From Pseudomonadota bacterium (lineage in GTDB: Bacteria > Pseudomonadota > Alphaproteobacteria > Rhizobiales > Hyphomicrobiaceae): a stretch of 64,000 nucleotides of DNA. How positions within the stretch are numbered: the first letter of the stretch is position 1; every line of letters starts with the position of its first letter. The stretch spans positions 62,001 to 126,000 of the forward strand of contig JAFECG010000017.1 in NCBI GenBank assembly GCA_018242215.1, read 5' to 3'. The position numbers were made by a program, and so were the translations under genes. Shown one piece after another: positions 17,006 to 25,125 of the stretch. The notes beneath the pieces are model-generated. The model saw nothing but the letters and a program-made list of their open reading frames with translations. It was not told the DNA's origin and did no database searches.

Positions 17006-18489
17006 GTGAGCCGCATTTTCATCCCGCCTTCCGGTCTGAGCGTGACCCGATGGACGGGCATCACTTTATGGCCGCTTGCAAGATCAAGCCGGAAGCTTCG
17101 GACGATCATGGCGATTGTCGCCGTCATCTGCTGCATGGCATATGCGCCGCCGATGCACACACGCGGCCCGGCCCCGAAAGGAATGTACGTATAGCGTGGG
17201 ATGCGCCCGCGATTTTCCGGCATGAACTTCGCCGGATCGAAGCGATCTGGCGCGTCCCACAATAGGCGATGACGGTGCAGAACCCAGGGCGAGATGATGA
17301 CTGTGGTTCCCTCGCGGATGGTGTGACCGCGGAGATCATGATCGCGCGTCGCTGAGCGGCTAAGGATCGCCACGGGCGGATAGAGCCGCATCGCCTCTTC
17401 GATAAGGGCGCGCGTGACGACGAATTCTTCTGGCACGGCGGAGAAGGAAATGCCTTCGGCCAAAAGCTGATCCACCTCGCGCTCGACTTTTTCGCGCCAC
17501 TCTTCGTCGATCGACAGGAGATAGAATGTCCAGCTCAGAGCGTTCGCCGGCGTTTCGAATCCGGCGCCGATGAATGTGATGATATTGGCCGCGATCTCAG
17601 TGTCGGATAAGTGATCGCCGCTTTCGTCATCTCGCGTATTGAAGAGAATGTCGACAAAGTCAGCGTCTGCGCCGCTCTTGGAAAAGCGCGCCGCGCCTCT
17701 GCGCTCTGAAAGGATTGCCTCGACCACCTTCGGAAAAAATTTGAGCGCGGGACGCGAGAGCAGCCGCCCGACGCGAGGAATCCAAGCCGGCGCGCCGATG
17801 AGATCGAGCGGGTCGATTCGACCTTGGGTCTCGAAATAACGCGTCGCCGCGCTCCGAAATTCATCCGGATCGCGCCCGATGCCCCGCGAAAAGAGTGTCT
17901 TCGAGAGCGTATCGAGCATCGTCCGCGCCATCTGCTCACAGACGTCGATAATACTGCCGTCCAAGCTCATCCAGCGATCGCTCAGCGCACGCGCCTCCTG
18001 CCACATCGCCGGTGCATACGATGCAACGTTCCTGGGGGAAAAAGCCGGCGCGAAAGCACGACGCTGGATACGCCACTCGCTGCCCGAAGTCGTCAACAAG
18101 CCATTACCCAGGGCCGGCTTCAGCAGAAGATTTTGGAGATCGTCCTTACGATAGCTTTCGCAGTCGTCGACCAAGACCTGCCGGATCGCATCCGGAGCAT
18201 TGACCATGGCGAACCGTCCGAGAAACGTTTCGCCGACGACGATCGATTCTTCGTAGTGATGACGAGGCCAGGCTTCGAGCGGATTTTTGTTGAGAGTCCA
18301 CAGGAGGCTTAGGAGCTGCTGCGGCCTTTCCGGTGGATGAGGAGCGGCCGGTCTCGGCCGCTGCGGTTTTCTTTTTTCGGGCGAGGCTAAATCGGCAGCA
18401 TCGCCGCTCGGAAATGTCCCGGCGATAGAGTGCGCTGAACAGACCGAATTCAACGGGCCCATCCCCCGATTCCCGACGATAGTGTGCAA
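16993..18489 (-). CDS. Cytochrome P450
   Basis: A protein of up to 498 residues with the P450 hallmarks: I-helix GAGFETPANALSW (about residue 313), K-helix ExxR as EEAMRL (about 373), and haem loop FGAGPRVCIGG (about 431-441) with the proximal cysteine. The usual AGxxT is GAGFET, which is acceptable. The proline-rich N-terminus lacks a clear membrane anchor; the exact start among the first methionines is uncertain. It lies downstream of tusA on the same strand and so probably shares the site D promoter. A P450 at this spot also occurs in H. denitrificans as I recall. Substrate unknown. Confidence 0.85.
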   Translation of the reverse strand: MHTIVGNRGMGPLNSVCSAHSIAGTFPSGDAADLASPEKRKPQRPRPAAPHPPERPQQLLSLLWTLNKNPLEAWPRHHYEESIVVGETFLGRFAMVNAPDAIRQVLVDDCESYRKDDLQNLLLKPALGNGLLTTSGSEWRIQRRAFAPAFSPRNVASYAPAMWQEARALSDRWMSLDGSIIDVCEQMARTMLDTLSKTLFSRGIGRDPDEFRSAATRYFETQGRIDPLDLIGAPAWIPRVGRLLSRPALKFFPKVVEAILSERRGAARFSKSGADADFVDILFNTRDDESGDHLSDTEIAANIITFIGAGFETPANALSWTFYLLSIDEEWREKVEREVDQLLAEGISFSAVPEEFVVTRALIEEAMRLYPPVAILSRSATRDHDLRGHTIREGTTVIISPWVLHRHRLLWDAPDRFDPAKFMPENRGRIPRYTYIPFGAGPRVCIGGAYAMQQMTATIAMIVRSFRLDLASGHKVMPVHRVTLRPEGGMKMRLTRRR

Positions 18490-18522
18490 TCGTTGCGTGC
18501 TGTCGTTTCGCGCGCTTCGCGA

Positions 18523-18753
18523 TTAAGCAGCCGTATGCTTGATCAGGAAGCGATAGACACCAGCTGTCTCGCTATGCTCGAGCAGGGTGTTCCCCGTCGA
18601 ACGGCAAAAAGCTTGGAAGTCCGGAATGGCGCCCGGATCGGTCGCAAGAATCTCAAGGACGCCATCCTTGGCCAAAGTGGTGATGGCCTTCTTCGCCTTG
18701 AGAATTGGTATCGGGCAGTTTGTGCCTTTGGCATCGATGGTGAGATCCGCCAC
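18523..18753 (-). CDS. tusA: TusA sulfur-carrier protein
   Basis: A 76-residue SirA/TusA-fold protein with the sulfur-binding CPIP motif at residues 13-16 (GTNCPIPILKAK). The GTG at 18753 was chosen because AGGGGAAG precedes it at good spacing and it gives the standard TusA length; the longer frame from 18828 would run through the operator. TusA should exchange sulfane sulfur with DsrE3C and present it to the sHdr complex. It is the first gene after site D and is followed by the P450 gene 33 bases on. Confidence 0.9.
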   Translation of the reverse strand: MADLTIDAKGTNCPIPILKAKKAITTLAKDGVLEILATDPGAIPDFQAFCRSTGNTLLEHSETAGVYRFLIKHTAA

Positions 18754-18786
18754 GGTGCGTCTTCCCCTGCTGCTGGTAGTATATTT

Positions 18787-18806
18787 ATATTCGAATTTTT
18801 GAATAT
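18787..18806. promoter_or_regulatory. ArsR-type operator, site D (upstream of tusA)
   Basis: Perfect ATATTC-N8-GAATAT located 34 bases upstream of the tusA start, in an AT-rich stretch that contrasts with the surrounding GC-rich coding DNA. It gives tusA-P450 a separate sulfur-responsive promoter. Confidence 0.7.
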
Positions 18807-18881
18807 ATCGGGCGAGCGCCGGTGTCAACAGAAGTGCCGCACGATTGAATGAAGCGCCTTAACTGCAGCCGAAGCTCACCG

Positions 18882-19946
18882 CTATCTGAGCAGCTTCGCG
18901 ATTTTGAACTGACCAAGAATGGGGCTGTGCATCAGGATCGCCAGACCGACCTTGGCGCCTAGAAATATGCCCATCACTGCGACGGGCATCGTGAGCGAAA
19001 GCACGCTACCCGCGCTGAGGCCCTGGCCGATCGTGCAGCCCTTCGCGAGAATGCCACCCGAGCCCATCAAAAACGCACCGAAGATGTGCCGCCGCATTTC
19101 ACGCGTATCGTCGAATGCCTCCCAAGAGATTTCATTGCGCGCGATCGCAATGAGGAGTGCTCCGGCGATGACACCGAAAAGCGACGCGATGCCAAACGTT
19201 GTGTCGCGTAGACCTTCACTCATGAATTGAAGGATCGCGCGGCCGCCAGGGGCGACAAATGACAGGCTTTCGACCCGGGCCGTGTCCATCTCTTGATAAG
19301 CCATGCCCGTCACGCCCCAGCCAGCGGCGACTGCAAGGCCTAGGGCGATGGCTGATAACATCAAGCGTGGACGCCGGAGAAGCTTATCATCAAAAGCGGC
19401 GCACCAGAACAACACGCAGAGCATTAGCCGGCAAAATATGGTCGAGCTGTTCGTTCCGATGACCGAGGCAAGGAGGCCCGGCGCAAACGATTGGCTTTGC
19501 GCGTCGAGAGGGATCAGCGAGATGCCCTCGATATGTTGCCTCACGTTCGAAAGCGCGCCACTGTTCACGGCGATGGCCGTGATGCCGACGAAAACGGTTG
19601 TGATCAGAGCGCGGATGTCGCCGCCGCCGAGCCGCACGAGCAGCCCGAAACAGCACGTCCCGACCATGGACATTCCAAGGCCGAACATGATGCCTCCCAG
19701 AAGGGCCGCGGGCCAGTCGATCGCCGTTGTCGCATAGAGCGTGTTCAGTGGATCAAAGATGCCAAAATAATAGAGGGTCTGCGTCGCGATCACGGCGCTC
19801 GCCAGCGCGAGGCCCCACGCCTTTACACCACGCCAGTTTCCGCCGACGACGGCATCCTCGATCGCACCCATGGAACACATATGCCCGTAGCGGGCGGCAG
19901 CCCCGGCAATAAGACCGCAAATAAAACCACCCACCAACAAGAACAT
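18882..19946 (-). CDS. soxT1B: SoxT1B-like YeeE/YedE sulfur-compound transporter
   Basis: A 354-residue membrane protein paralogous to the product of 2310-3398. It has the family cysteine motifs GHMCSMGAIED (about residue 22), GTCCFGLLVRLGGGDI (about 97-112) and GCTIGQG (about 312). The double cysteine in the second motif differs from the single one in the SoxT1A-type protein. It probably imports thiosulfate-derived sulfur for cytoplasmic oxidation. The gene begins 13 bases after soxR, so transporter and repressor are co-expressed at the end of the soxAX operon. Confidence 0.8.
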   Translation of the reverse strand: MFLLVGGFICGLIAGAAARYGHMCSMGAIEDAVVGGNWRGVKAWGLALASAVIATQTLYYFGIFDPLNTLYATTAIDWPAALLGGIMFGLGMSMVGTCCFGLLVRLGGGDIRALITTVFVGITAIAVNSGALSNVRQHIEGISLIPLDAQSQSFAPGLLASVIGTNSSTIFCRLMLCVLFWCAAFDDKLLRRPRLMLSAIALGLAVAAGWGVTGMAYQEMDTARVESLSFVAPGGRAILQFMSEGLRDTTFGIASLFGVIAGALLIAIARNEISWEAFDDTREMRRHIFGAFLMGSGGILAKGCTIGQGLSAGSVLSLTMPVAVMGIFLGAKVGLAILMHSPILGQFKIAKLLR

Positions 19947-19958
19947 TCGGGTCCGCCT

Positions 19959-20333
19959 CTAACGTTTCGGCTTCTTCTCCTCGCGGCAGAACTTATCGTA
20001 GATCGCGCCGATGAACTTACGCGTTGTATCATCGGGTAGCGAATAGATCACGGCTTTTCCCTCGCGGCGAGCTTCGACGAGGCCATCGAGCCGTAGTCGC
20101 GCCAGCTGCTGGGAAACGGTCGGCTGGCTGATCGAGAGCAGGTTCTCGAGTTCGCCGGCAGATCGTTCCTTCTCGGCAAGTATGCAGAGAATAATCAGGC
20201 GCGATTCATGGGCAAGTGCCTTGAGAAAGTCGCTCGCCTTGCGGGCTCGCAAAATCAAGCGCTTGAGTTCGGGAGATACCTCTTCGTCTGCTTCTAACGC
20301 AGCGACGACGTCATTCGGTAATATACCCGCCAT
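19959..20333 (-). CDS. soxR: ArsR-family sulfur-responsive repressor SoxR
   Basis: A 124-residue ArsR/SmtB protein with the SqrR-type cysteine pair at residues 50 (LIILC) and 116 (DKFC). Recognition helix around ISQPTVSQQLARLRLDGL (residues 68-85). This is the ArsR-type SoxR of sulfur oxidisers, not the [2Fe-2S] SoxR of enterics. It should bind the operators near sox, tusA and shdr genes and be released by persulfide or polysulfide. The C-terminus is very basic. It follows soxS and precedes soxT1B in one minus-strand operon. Confidence 0.85.
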   Translation of the reverse strand: MAGILPNDVVAALEADEEVSPELKRLILRARKASDFLKALAHESRLIILCILAEKERSAGELENLLSISQPTVSQQLARLRLDGLVEARREGKAVIYSLPDDTTRKFIGAIYDKFCREEKKPKR

Positions 20334-20397
20334 ATGTCATCCTCGACAGGAAAAGTGCAGGCATGTCACATCGCAGCTGCGAGATAGAGTCAAAGGC

Positions 20398-20784
20398 TCA
20401 CTTTGTCGCCGAGTCTAACAGAATTCGGGAAAGCAACCCCCAGAAAAAGTCGGCTCCAGGGTAGCCGGTGATTCGGCCGACTTCTTTCCTGTCCTTCACG
20501 ATGACGAACGTTGGTGCGAAGACGATTGGCGACGCCAGAGCAAGAGAGGAGGGAGGGTGGCGGACATCAAGTTCACGCAGCGGCGCTAATTTCCCCTCAG
20601 CCGATTTCGGATAGATCGGTCCTATTTCCTCGTGCCAAAGAGCGCACCAGGTGCACCCTTTTTGTTCGAACATCAGAAGCTCGGTCGCGGCATCTGCGCT
20701 GACCGGCAAAAAGGCCAGCGCAGCTATTAGCACGACGGCCGAGCCAATACGCACTCGGGTAAAGAAGGACCTAGTGCGCGTCAT
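20398..20784 (-). CDS. soxS: SoxS-like periplasmic thioredoxin
   Basis: A 128-residue thioredoxin-fold protein with an N-terminal signal peptide or anchor (about residues 11-33), then FEQKGCTWCALWHEEIGPIY containing the active-site CTWC. The sequence EIGPIYPK after the motif is characteristic of SoxS, which keeps the SoxY cysteine in its active state in Paracoccus. The cis-proline is in APTFVIV. The start overlaps the stop of soxX by four bases. An SoxV/CcdA-type electron donor may be the protein at 41662-42474, but that is not linked. Confidence 0.8.
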   Translation of the reverse strand: MTRTRSFFTRVRIGSAVVLIAALAFLPVSADAATELLMFEQKGCTWCALWHEEIGPIYPKSAEGKLAPLRELDVRHPPSSLALASPIVFAPTFVIVKDRKEVGRITGYPGADFFWGLLSRILLDSATK

Positions 20785-21452
20785 TTGTTGACCGGACTCT
20801 CCTTATCGAAAAGAAACGCGACGACATCCTTGATCTGTTGCTCGGACAGGAATCCGTGAATTCCGAACCGGGGCATGTTCGAGCACGCGAAGGTGGCTTC
20901 GGAATCGAAGATTTTCGCATAGGCCGCTTTCGCGGCATCAAGACTATACCCGCGATCCTTGCCATAATTCGTGAGGCTCGGACCCAGCGTTCCATAGGCA
21001 ACTTCGGATTTTGCGAGTTGGTGGCACGCATAGCAATTGCCGCCGTTTTCCGTGCCAGGAGGGTCGCTGAACTGACCGCCACGGCCGCTACTGGCGATTT
21101 TCTCGCCCGCCTTCCAGTCTCCGAGGACTTTTCCGTCTGTCGGGAGCACGATGCGTGCCGTCTCCCGCTCTGTGATGGCCTTCGCCTCCTCCGAAGGAGG
21201 ATCATTGCGATACCGCGAGCAGGAACTCTGCGTGTCATCTTGTTCGATGCGCTTTTCCCAGCCGGCCTTGGGGTTAGGCCATATACTTTTGAGAGCGCGC
21301 GCCATGACTTCAGCGCTCGGACGTTCGATCGCGTCCGCGCGCGGGTCGGCGCGAACGGGCGTGATCCATTGGAATAAGGCTGCGACGACAGCCAGCGCGC
21401 ATGTGCCAAAGAGATTTCTCATGAGCAGTTTATCGTTTGATCGACGGGACAT
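20781..21452 (-). CDS. soxX: SoxX, c-type cytochrome subunit of SoxXA
   Basis: A 223-residue cytochrome with a signal peptide ending at about residue 35 and a single haem motif CYACHQ (about residues 138-143). The distal Met ligand probably lies in NMPRFG (about 192). It is the long SoxX type (over 200 residues). The start at 21452 was selected because GGAG lies seven bases upstream; it overlaps soxA by 23 bases. SoxXA joins thiosulfate to the SoxY cysteine in the periplasm. Confidence 0.85.
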   Translation of the reverse strand: MSRRSNDKLLMRNLFGTCALAVVAALFQWITPVRADPRADAIERPSAEVMARALKSIWPNPKAGWEKRIEQDDTQSSCSRYRNDPPSEEAKAITERETARIVLPTDGKVLGDWKAGEKIASSGRGGQFSDPPGTENGGNCYACHQLAKSEVAYGTLGPSLTNYGKDRGYSLDAAKAAYAKIFDSEATFACSNMPRFGIHGFLSEQQIKDVVAFLFDKESPVNK

Positions 21453-22263
21453 TGATCACTCCGCCTTCGGCTTGCTTGTTGAGATAGGTGATGAGCGCAG
21501 TAATTCCATCTGAAGCATAGTCTGGAGGCGGCATGCGCATTTGACGATAACAGTCAAAAATTCGGTTCTGCATCGTTCGCGTTTGGCTTTGCGACATGCG
21601 GTAGGCGGGCCAGGATCCCATGGTGCTCTGGGCATCCTTGCCGGGCTTCGAAAGATTGGGAAGCTCCTGCAGGCGAATGCGTTTGCCGTCTTCACCGTGA
21701 CAGGTCGCGCAAGAGAAATCCAAAAGCGAAGAGCGCCTGTAGAAAAGTTCCCGGCCGACGGCATAAGCCTCCTTTTCCTGCGCGGTCGCGAGGCTCAAAT
21801 GAAACTTCATTCCGTTGGACTTGTTCGCAATGTATGAGACGAGATCCTCCATGTCGGAGGTCGTTCCGGTAGACGCGAATTTCCGCGATAGGACGTCTGC
21901 TGTATCGAGATCTTGTATCGTTTTCATGCACCACAAAAGCCGTTGCTCGAGGTCCATGACTTTGTTGGCATCGGCGAAAAATCGCGGCAGCTCTGCATAC
22001 GCGCCGTCAACCACGCCGGGCCCCTTGCCAAGATCGCACGTCTGTAGCGAAACCGCCTTGCTCCCACGTGGCGTTTGCCACAGTTGCTCGCCACGATCGA
22101 CATTGAAGTATCCTGGGTTCGCCATCGGATCGTCGATCATCTCGCGGTAATGCTCGATCTCTTTCCCGGTATCGCTAGCCTCATCCGCGCGCGTGAGCGT
22201 TGGCAGACCGAAAAAAGCGAGAGATAAAACGGCGATGGAAAAGAGAGATTTATAGGTCTTCAT
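21430..22263 (-). CDS. soxA: SoxA, catalytic c-type cytochrome of SoxXA
   Basis: A 277-residue exported protein. Only one CxxCH motif is present (CATCHGEDG, about residues 184-192); the N-terminal region instead has isolated cysteines (LQTCDLG, LLWCMKT) that likely form a disulfide where di-haem SoxA has a second haem. The catalytic cysteine ligand, found as persulfide in SoxA proteins, is in [12 protein letters not shown] (about residue 238). It is therefore a mono-haem SoxA. First gene of the minus-strand operon soxA-soxX-soxS-soxR-soxT1B and divergent from soxYZB across site E. Confidence 0.85.
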   Translation of the reverse strand: MKTYKSLFSIAVLSLAFFGLPTLTRADEASDTGKEIEHYREMIDDPMANPGYFNVDRGEQLWQTPRGSKAVSLQTCDLGKGPGVVDGAYAELPRFFADANKVMDLEQRLLWCMKTIQDLDTADVLSRKFASTGTTSDMEDLVSYIANKSNGMKFHLSLATAQEKEAYAVGRELFYRRSSLLDFSCATCHGEDGKRIRLQELPNLSKPGKDAQSTMGSWPAYRMSQSQTRTMQNRIFDCYRQMRMPPPDYASDGITALITYLNKQAEGGVINVPSIKR

Positions 22264-22352
22264 TGGATCACCGGGTTTTGCAACGCAGCAATGATGGGCC
22301 GTCGCGTACGATCAAATAGACGTGGAACGTACGGTCTTGCAAGATGGAATTC

Positions 22353-22372
22353 ATATATGATAATTTTCATAT
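22353..22372. promoter_or_regulatory. ArsR-type operator, site E (soxA/soxY intergenic)
   Basis: ATATAT-N8-TCATAT, keeping the ATAT-outer arms and the exact 20-base span of the four other sites but with altered inner bases. It sits between divergent soxA and soxY starts. The inner differences may reflect a preference for SoxR over sHdrR; this is an inference. Confidence 0.5.
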
Positions 22373-22425
22373 GTGTTCTAAAAGCTGAACGATCGACTCT
22401 GTTGATGCCCTTGGAGAGATAGCTG

Positions 22426-22887
22426 ATGGCCAGTCTAAGCGACGCACATACACGTCGCGTCTTCTTGAAATTGACGGCTGCGGGAGCAATCACCCTCGCC
22501 ACCGCCGGCGCCGCGTTTGCAAATCCCGCGGATGTCGAGACGCTGATTCAAAAAATGACCGGCGGTAAGAAACCAAGTGAAGGCCGGATTACGCTCGACT
22601 TGCCGACGATTGCGGAGAACGGCTTGGTCGTTCCGCTTGGCTTCGATGTGCAAAGCCCGATGACTGAGAACGACTACGTGAAGTCGGTGCACATCTTCGC
22701 CGAGAGCAACCCGAATGTGCAGGTTGCCGATTACACCTTTACGCCGTTGTGCCCCAAAGCGGCGATACAGGTTCGTATGCGGCTTGCTCAAACCCAACGC
22801 GTCACAGCACTCGCGATCATGTCGAACGGCGATGCTTATATCGCCCGCAAGGAAGTCAAGGTCACGATCGGCGGCTGCGGCGGCTGA
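22426..22887 (+). CDS. soxY: SoxY sulfur-carrier subunit
   Basis: A 153-residue protein with a Tat-type leader (TRRVFLKLTAAGAI, about residues 9-22) and the diagnostic C-terminal swinging arm VTIGGCGG with the thiosulfate-accepting cysteine two residues from the end. It forms the SoxYZ carrier with the product of the next gene, 40 bases on. The Tat signal would export the folded heterodimer. Confidence 0.9.
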   Translation: MASLSDAHTRRVFLKLTAAGAITLATAGAAFANPADVETLIQKMTGGKKPSEGRITLDLPTIAENGLVVPLGFDVQSPMTENDYVKSVHIFAESNPNVQVADYTFTPLCPKAAIQVRMRLAQTQRVTALAIMSNGDAYIARKEVKVTIGGCGG

Positions 22888-22927
22888 GATTGTAAGCACA
22901 GATTTGGCCAATTAAGGATCAACCAGC

Positions 22928-23257
22928 ATGGCACTGACCGTCACACCCCGAGTGAGAATGCCAAAAACCGCCAAGGCCGGCGACGTCGTCGAGGTAAAAA
23001 CCCTCATCAGCCACGACATGGAGAGTGGCTATCGAAAAGATTCTACCGGGAAGCTTATTCCGCGGCACATCATAAACAAGTTCACCGCAACGTTCGACGG
23101 GCAGGAGATCTTCAGCGTCGATTGGCATCCGGCCATTTCTGCCAATCCGTATCAGTCTTTCTATGTCCGCGTTCCGAAGACCGGCTTGTTCGAATTCACG
23201 TGGTTTGACGATAACGGCACGACGTACAAGGCACAGCAGCAGGTCACGGTAAGCTAG
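22928..23257 (+). CDS. soxZ: SoxZ carrier subunit
   Basis: A 109-residue immunoglobulin-like beta protein without its own signal peptide, as expected for SoxZ, which is exported with SoxY. Motifs RVRMPKTAKAGDVVEVKTLI and the HDMESGYRKD segment match the family. No cysteine is present. It follows soxY and precedes soxB. Confidence 0.9.
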   Translation: MALTVTPRVRMPKTAKAGDVVEVKTLISHDMESGYRKDSTGKLIPRHIINKFTATFDGQEIFSVDWHPAISANPYQSFYVRVPKTGLFEFTWFDDNGTTYKAQQQVTVS

Positions 23258-23311
23258 GCCGCGCAGGCTGCGCACTGCCCAATTTACATGACATCATAGC
23301 GAGGAAACGGA

Positions 23312-25003
23312 ATGGTTTCGCGCCGGGAATTTTTTGCAGCCGCATCTGCGGCTGCCGTTATCGCCGCGCGCATGGGGCTGTCCGTCCGCGCGCTCGCATC
23401 AGATGCGCGATTGACCCAAGATGAATTGCTGGCGTTTGACGGCATCGGGAATGTCACGCTTCTTCATTTGACGGACATTCACGGGCAAGCGAAGCCGATT
23501 TATTTCCGCGAGCCATCGGTCAATATCGGAGTCGGCGCGGCGAAGGGGAAGCCGCCTCATATCGTCAATGCAGCATTTCGGGATTACTTCCATATCAAGC
23601 CGGATACGGCGCTCGCGTATGCTTTGACCGCCGATGATTTCTCTGAACTCGCCAAAACTTATGGTGCCATGGGTGGCCTCGATCGCATCGCGACCGTGGT
23701 CGATGCCATACGGGCGCAACGTGGCGATCGGGTATTGCTTCTCGATGGCGGAGACACCTGGACCAACAGCTGGGTATCATTGAAGACCGCCGGACAGGAT
23801 ATGATCGACGTCATGGCGCTTCTGAAGCCTGACGCAATGACGGCTCACTGGGAGTTCACGTTAGGCGAGGACCGCGTACGCTCTGCCGTCGACAAGCTCG
23901 GATTTCCGTTTCTGGCGCAAAATGTACGGGATAACGAATTCGAAGAGAAGGTATTCGAAGCATCTCACGTCTTTGAGCGCAACGGCGTCAAGATCGGTGT
24001 AATCGGTCAGGCATTTCCCTTTACCCCCATCGCGCATCCGCGTTGGCTCATACCAAACTGGACGTTCGGAATTCGGGAGAAAGAGCTTGCCGAAGAAGTG
24101 CAGTCCTTAAAGGCGAACGGTGCCGATCTCGTCGTCCTGCTCTCTCACAATGGGTTCGATGTCGATCGGAAGCTCGCCGGGCGCGTACCGGGTCTCAACG
24201 TTATCCTGAGTGGCCATACGCACGATGCGATCCCCGAGATCACGAAGGTTGGGCAGACGTTGATCGTGTCATCGGGCTCCAATGGAAAATTCATTTCGCG
24301 GCTGGACCTCGACGTCCAGAACAAAGAAATCAAGGACTTTCACTATCGGCTGATCCCGATTTTCTCGGACGCCATCAAGTCGGACGAAAGGGCCCGCGAC
24401 GTCGTGGAGAAATCTCGCGAAGCCTATAAGAATGACCTGAGCCGTACGCTCGGGCATTCCAGCGACCTTCTCTATAGACGCGGCAACTTCGACGGGACGT
24501 TGGATACCGTTATCTGCGACGCGATATTGGAGCGTCGCGATGTCGAGATCGCGTTATCTCCGGGATTTCGTTGGGGGCCGGGCGTTTTGCCGGGTGAGCC
24601 GATTACGTTCGAGAACGTGACGAACGCGACGGCGATGACGTATCCAGAATGTTATCGGACAACGATGACGGGAGAACGTCTCAAGGCGGTATTAGAGGAC
24701 ATCGCGGACAACATCTTTAATCCCGATCCCTACTATCAACAGGGCGGGGATATGGTGCGCTGCGGCGGTATCAGCTACGCCATCGATGTCTCCAAAGAGA
24801 TGGGCAAGAGAATATCCGATCTTACGCTTTTGCGAACCGGCAAGCTCATTGAGTCAGACAAGGAATACAAGATAGGCGGCTGGGCAAGCGTCAACAAAGG
24901 CACCCAGGGGCCGGCGATCTGGGACGTGGTCGCTGATTACATTGCCGACAAGAAGGTGATTAACGTGGCGCCGCCGCATTCCGTGCAAGTCAAAGGTGCA
25001 TAG
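23312..25003 (+). CDS. soxB: SoxB thiosulfohydrolase
   Basis: A 563-residue periplasmic enzyme with a Tat leader (SRREFFAAASAAAVIAA). Di-manganese metallophosphatase motifs are present: LTDIHGQAK (about residues 51-59), LLDGGDTWTNSW (about 145-156), LLSHNGFDVDRK and LSGHTHDAIPE (about 300-310). A 5'-nucleotidase-like C-terminal domain follows. It releases sulfate from SoxY-bound thiosulfonate. With no soxCD in the window, this is a truncated Sox system in which the remaining sulfane sulfur must be handled elsewhere, plausibly by TusA/DsrE and sHdr. Confidence 0.9.
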   Translation: MVSRREFFAAASAAAVIAARMGLSVRALASDARLTQDELLAFDGIGNVTLLHLTDIHGQAKPIYFREPSVNIGVGAAKGKPPHIVNAAFRDYFHIKPDTALAYALTADDFSELAKTYGAMGGLDRIATVVDAIRAQRGDRVLLLDGGDTWTNSWVSLKTAGQDMIDVMALLKPDAMTAHWEFTLGEDRVRSAVDKLGFPFLAQNVRDNEFEEKVFEASHVFERNGVKIGVIGQAFPFTPIAHPRWLIPNWTFGIREKELAEEVQSLKANGADLVVLLSHNGFDVDRKLAGRVPGLNVILSGHTHDAIPEITKVGQTLIVSSGSNGKFISRLDLDVQNKEIKDFHYRLIPIFSDAIKSDERARDVVEKSREAYKNDLSRTLGHSSDLLYRRGNFDGTLDTVICDAILERRDVEIALSPGFRWGPGVLPGEPITFENVTNATAMTYPECYRTTMTGERLKAVLEDIADNIFNPDPYYQQGGDMVRCGGISYAIDVSKEMGKRISDLTLLRTGKLIESDKEYKIGGWASVNKGTQGPAIWDVVADYIADKKVINVAPPHSVQVKGA

Positions 25004-25125
25004 AAAAATTTGCGCGACCTTCATGGATCCTGGTACCGAACGCCTTCCATGAGTTTTTGGGATAGAGGGTCGACAGCGAGCGCGATGGATTCCTGAATCG
25101 CACGAAGGCGACGCCGGTCAGTGGT

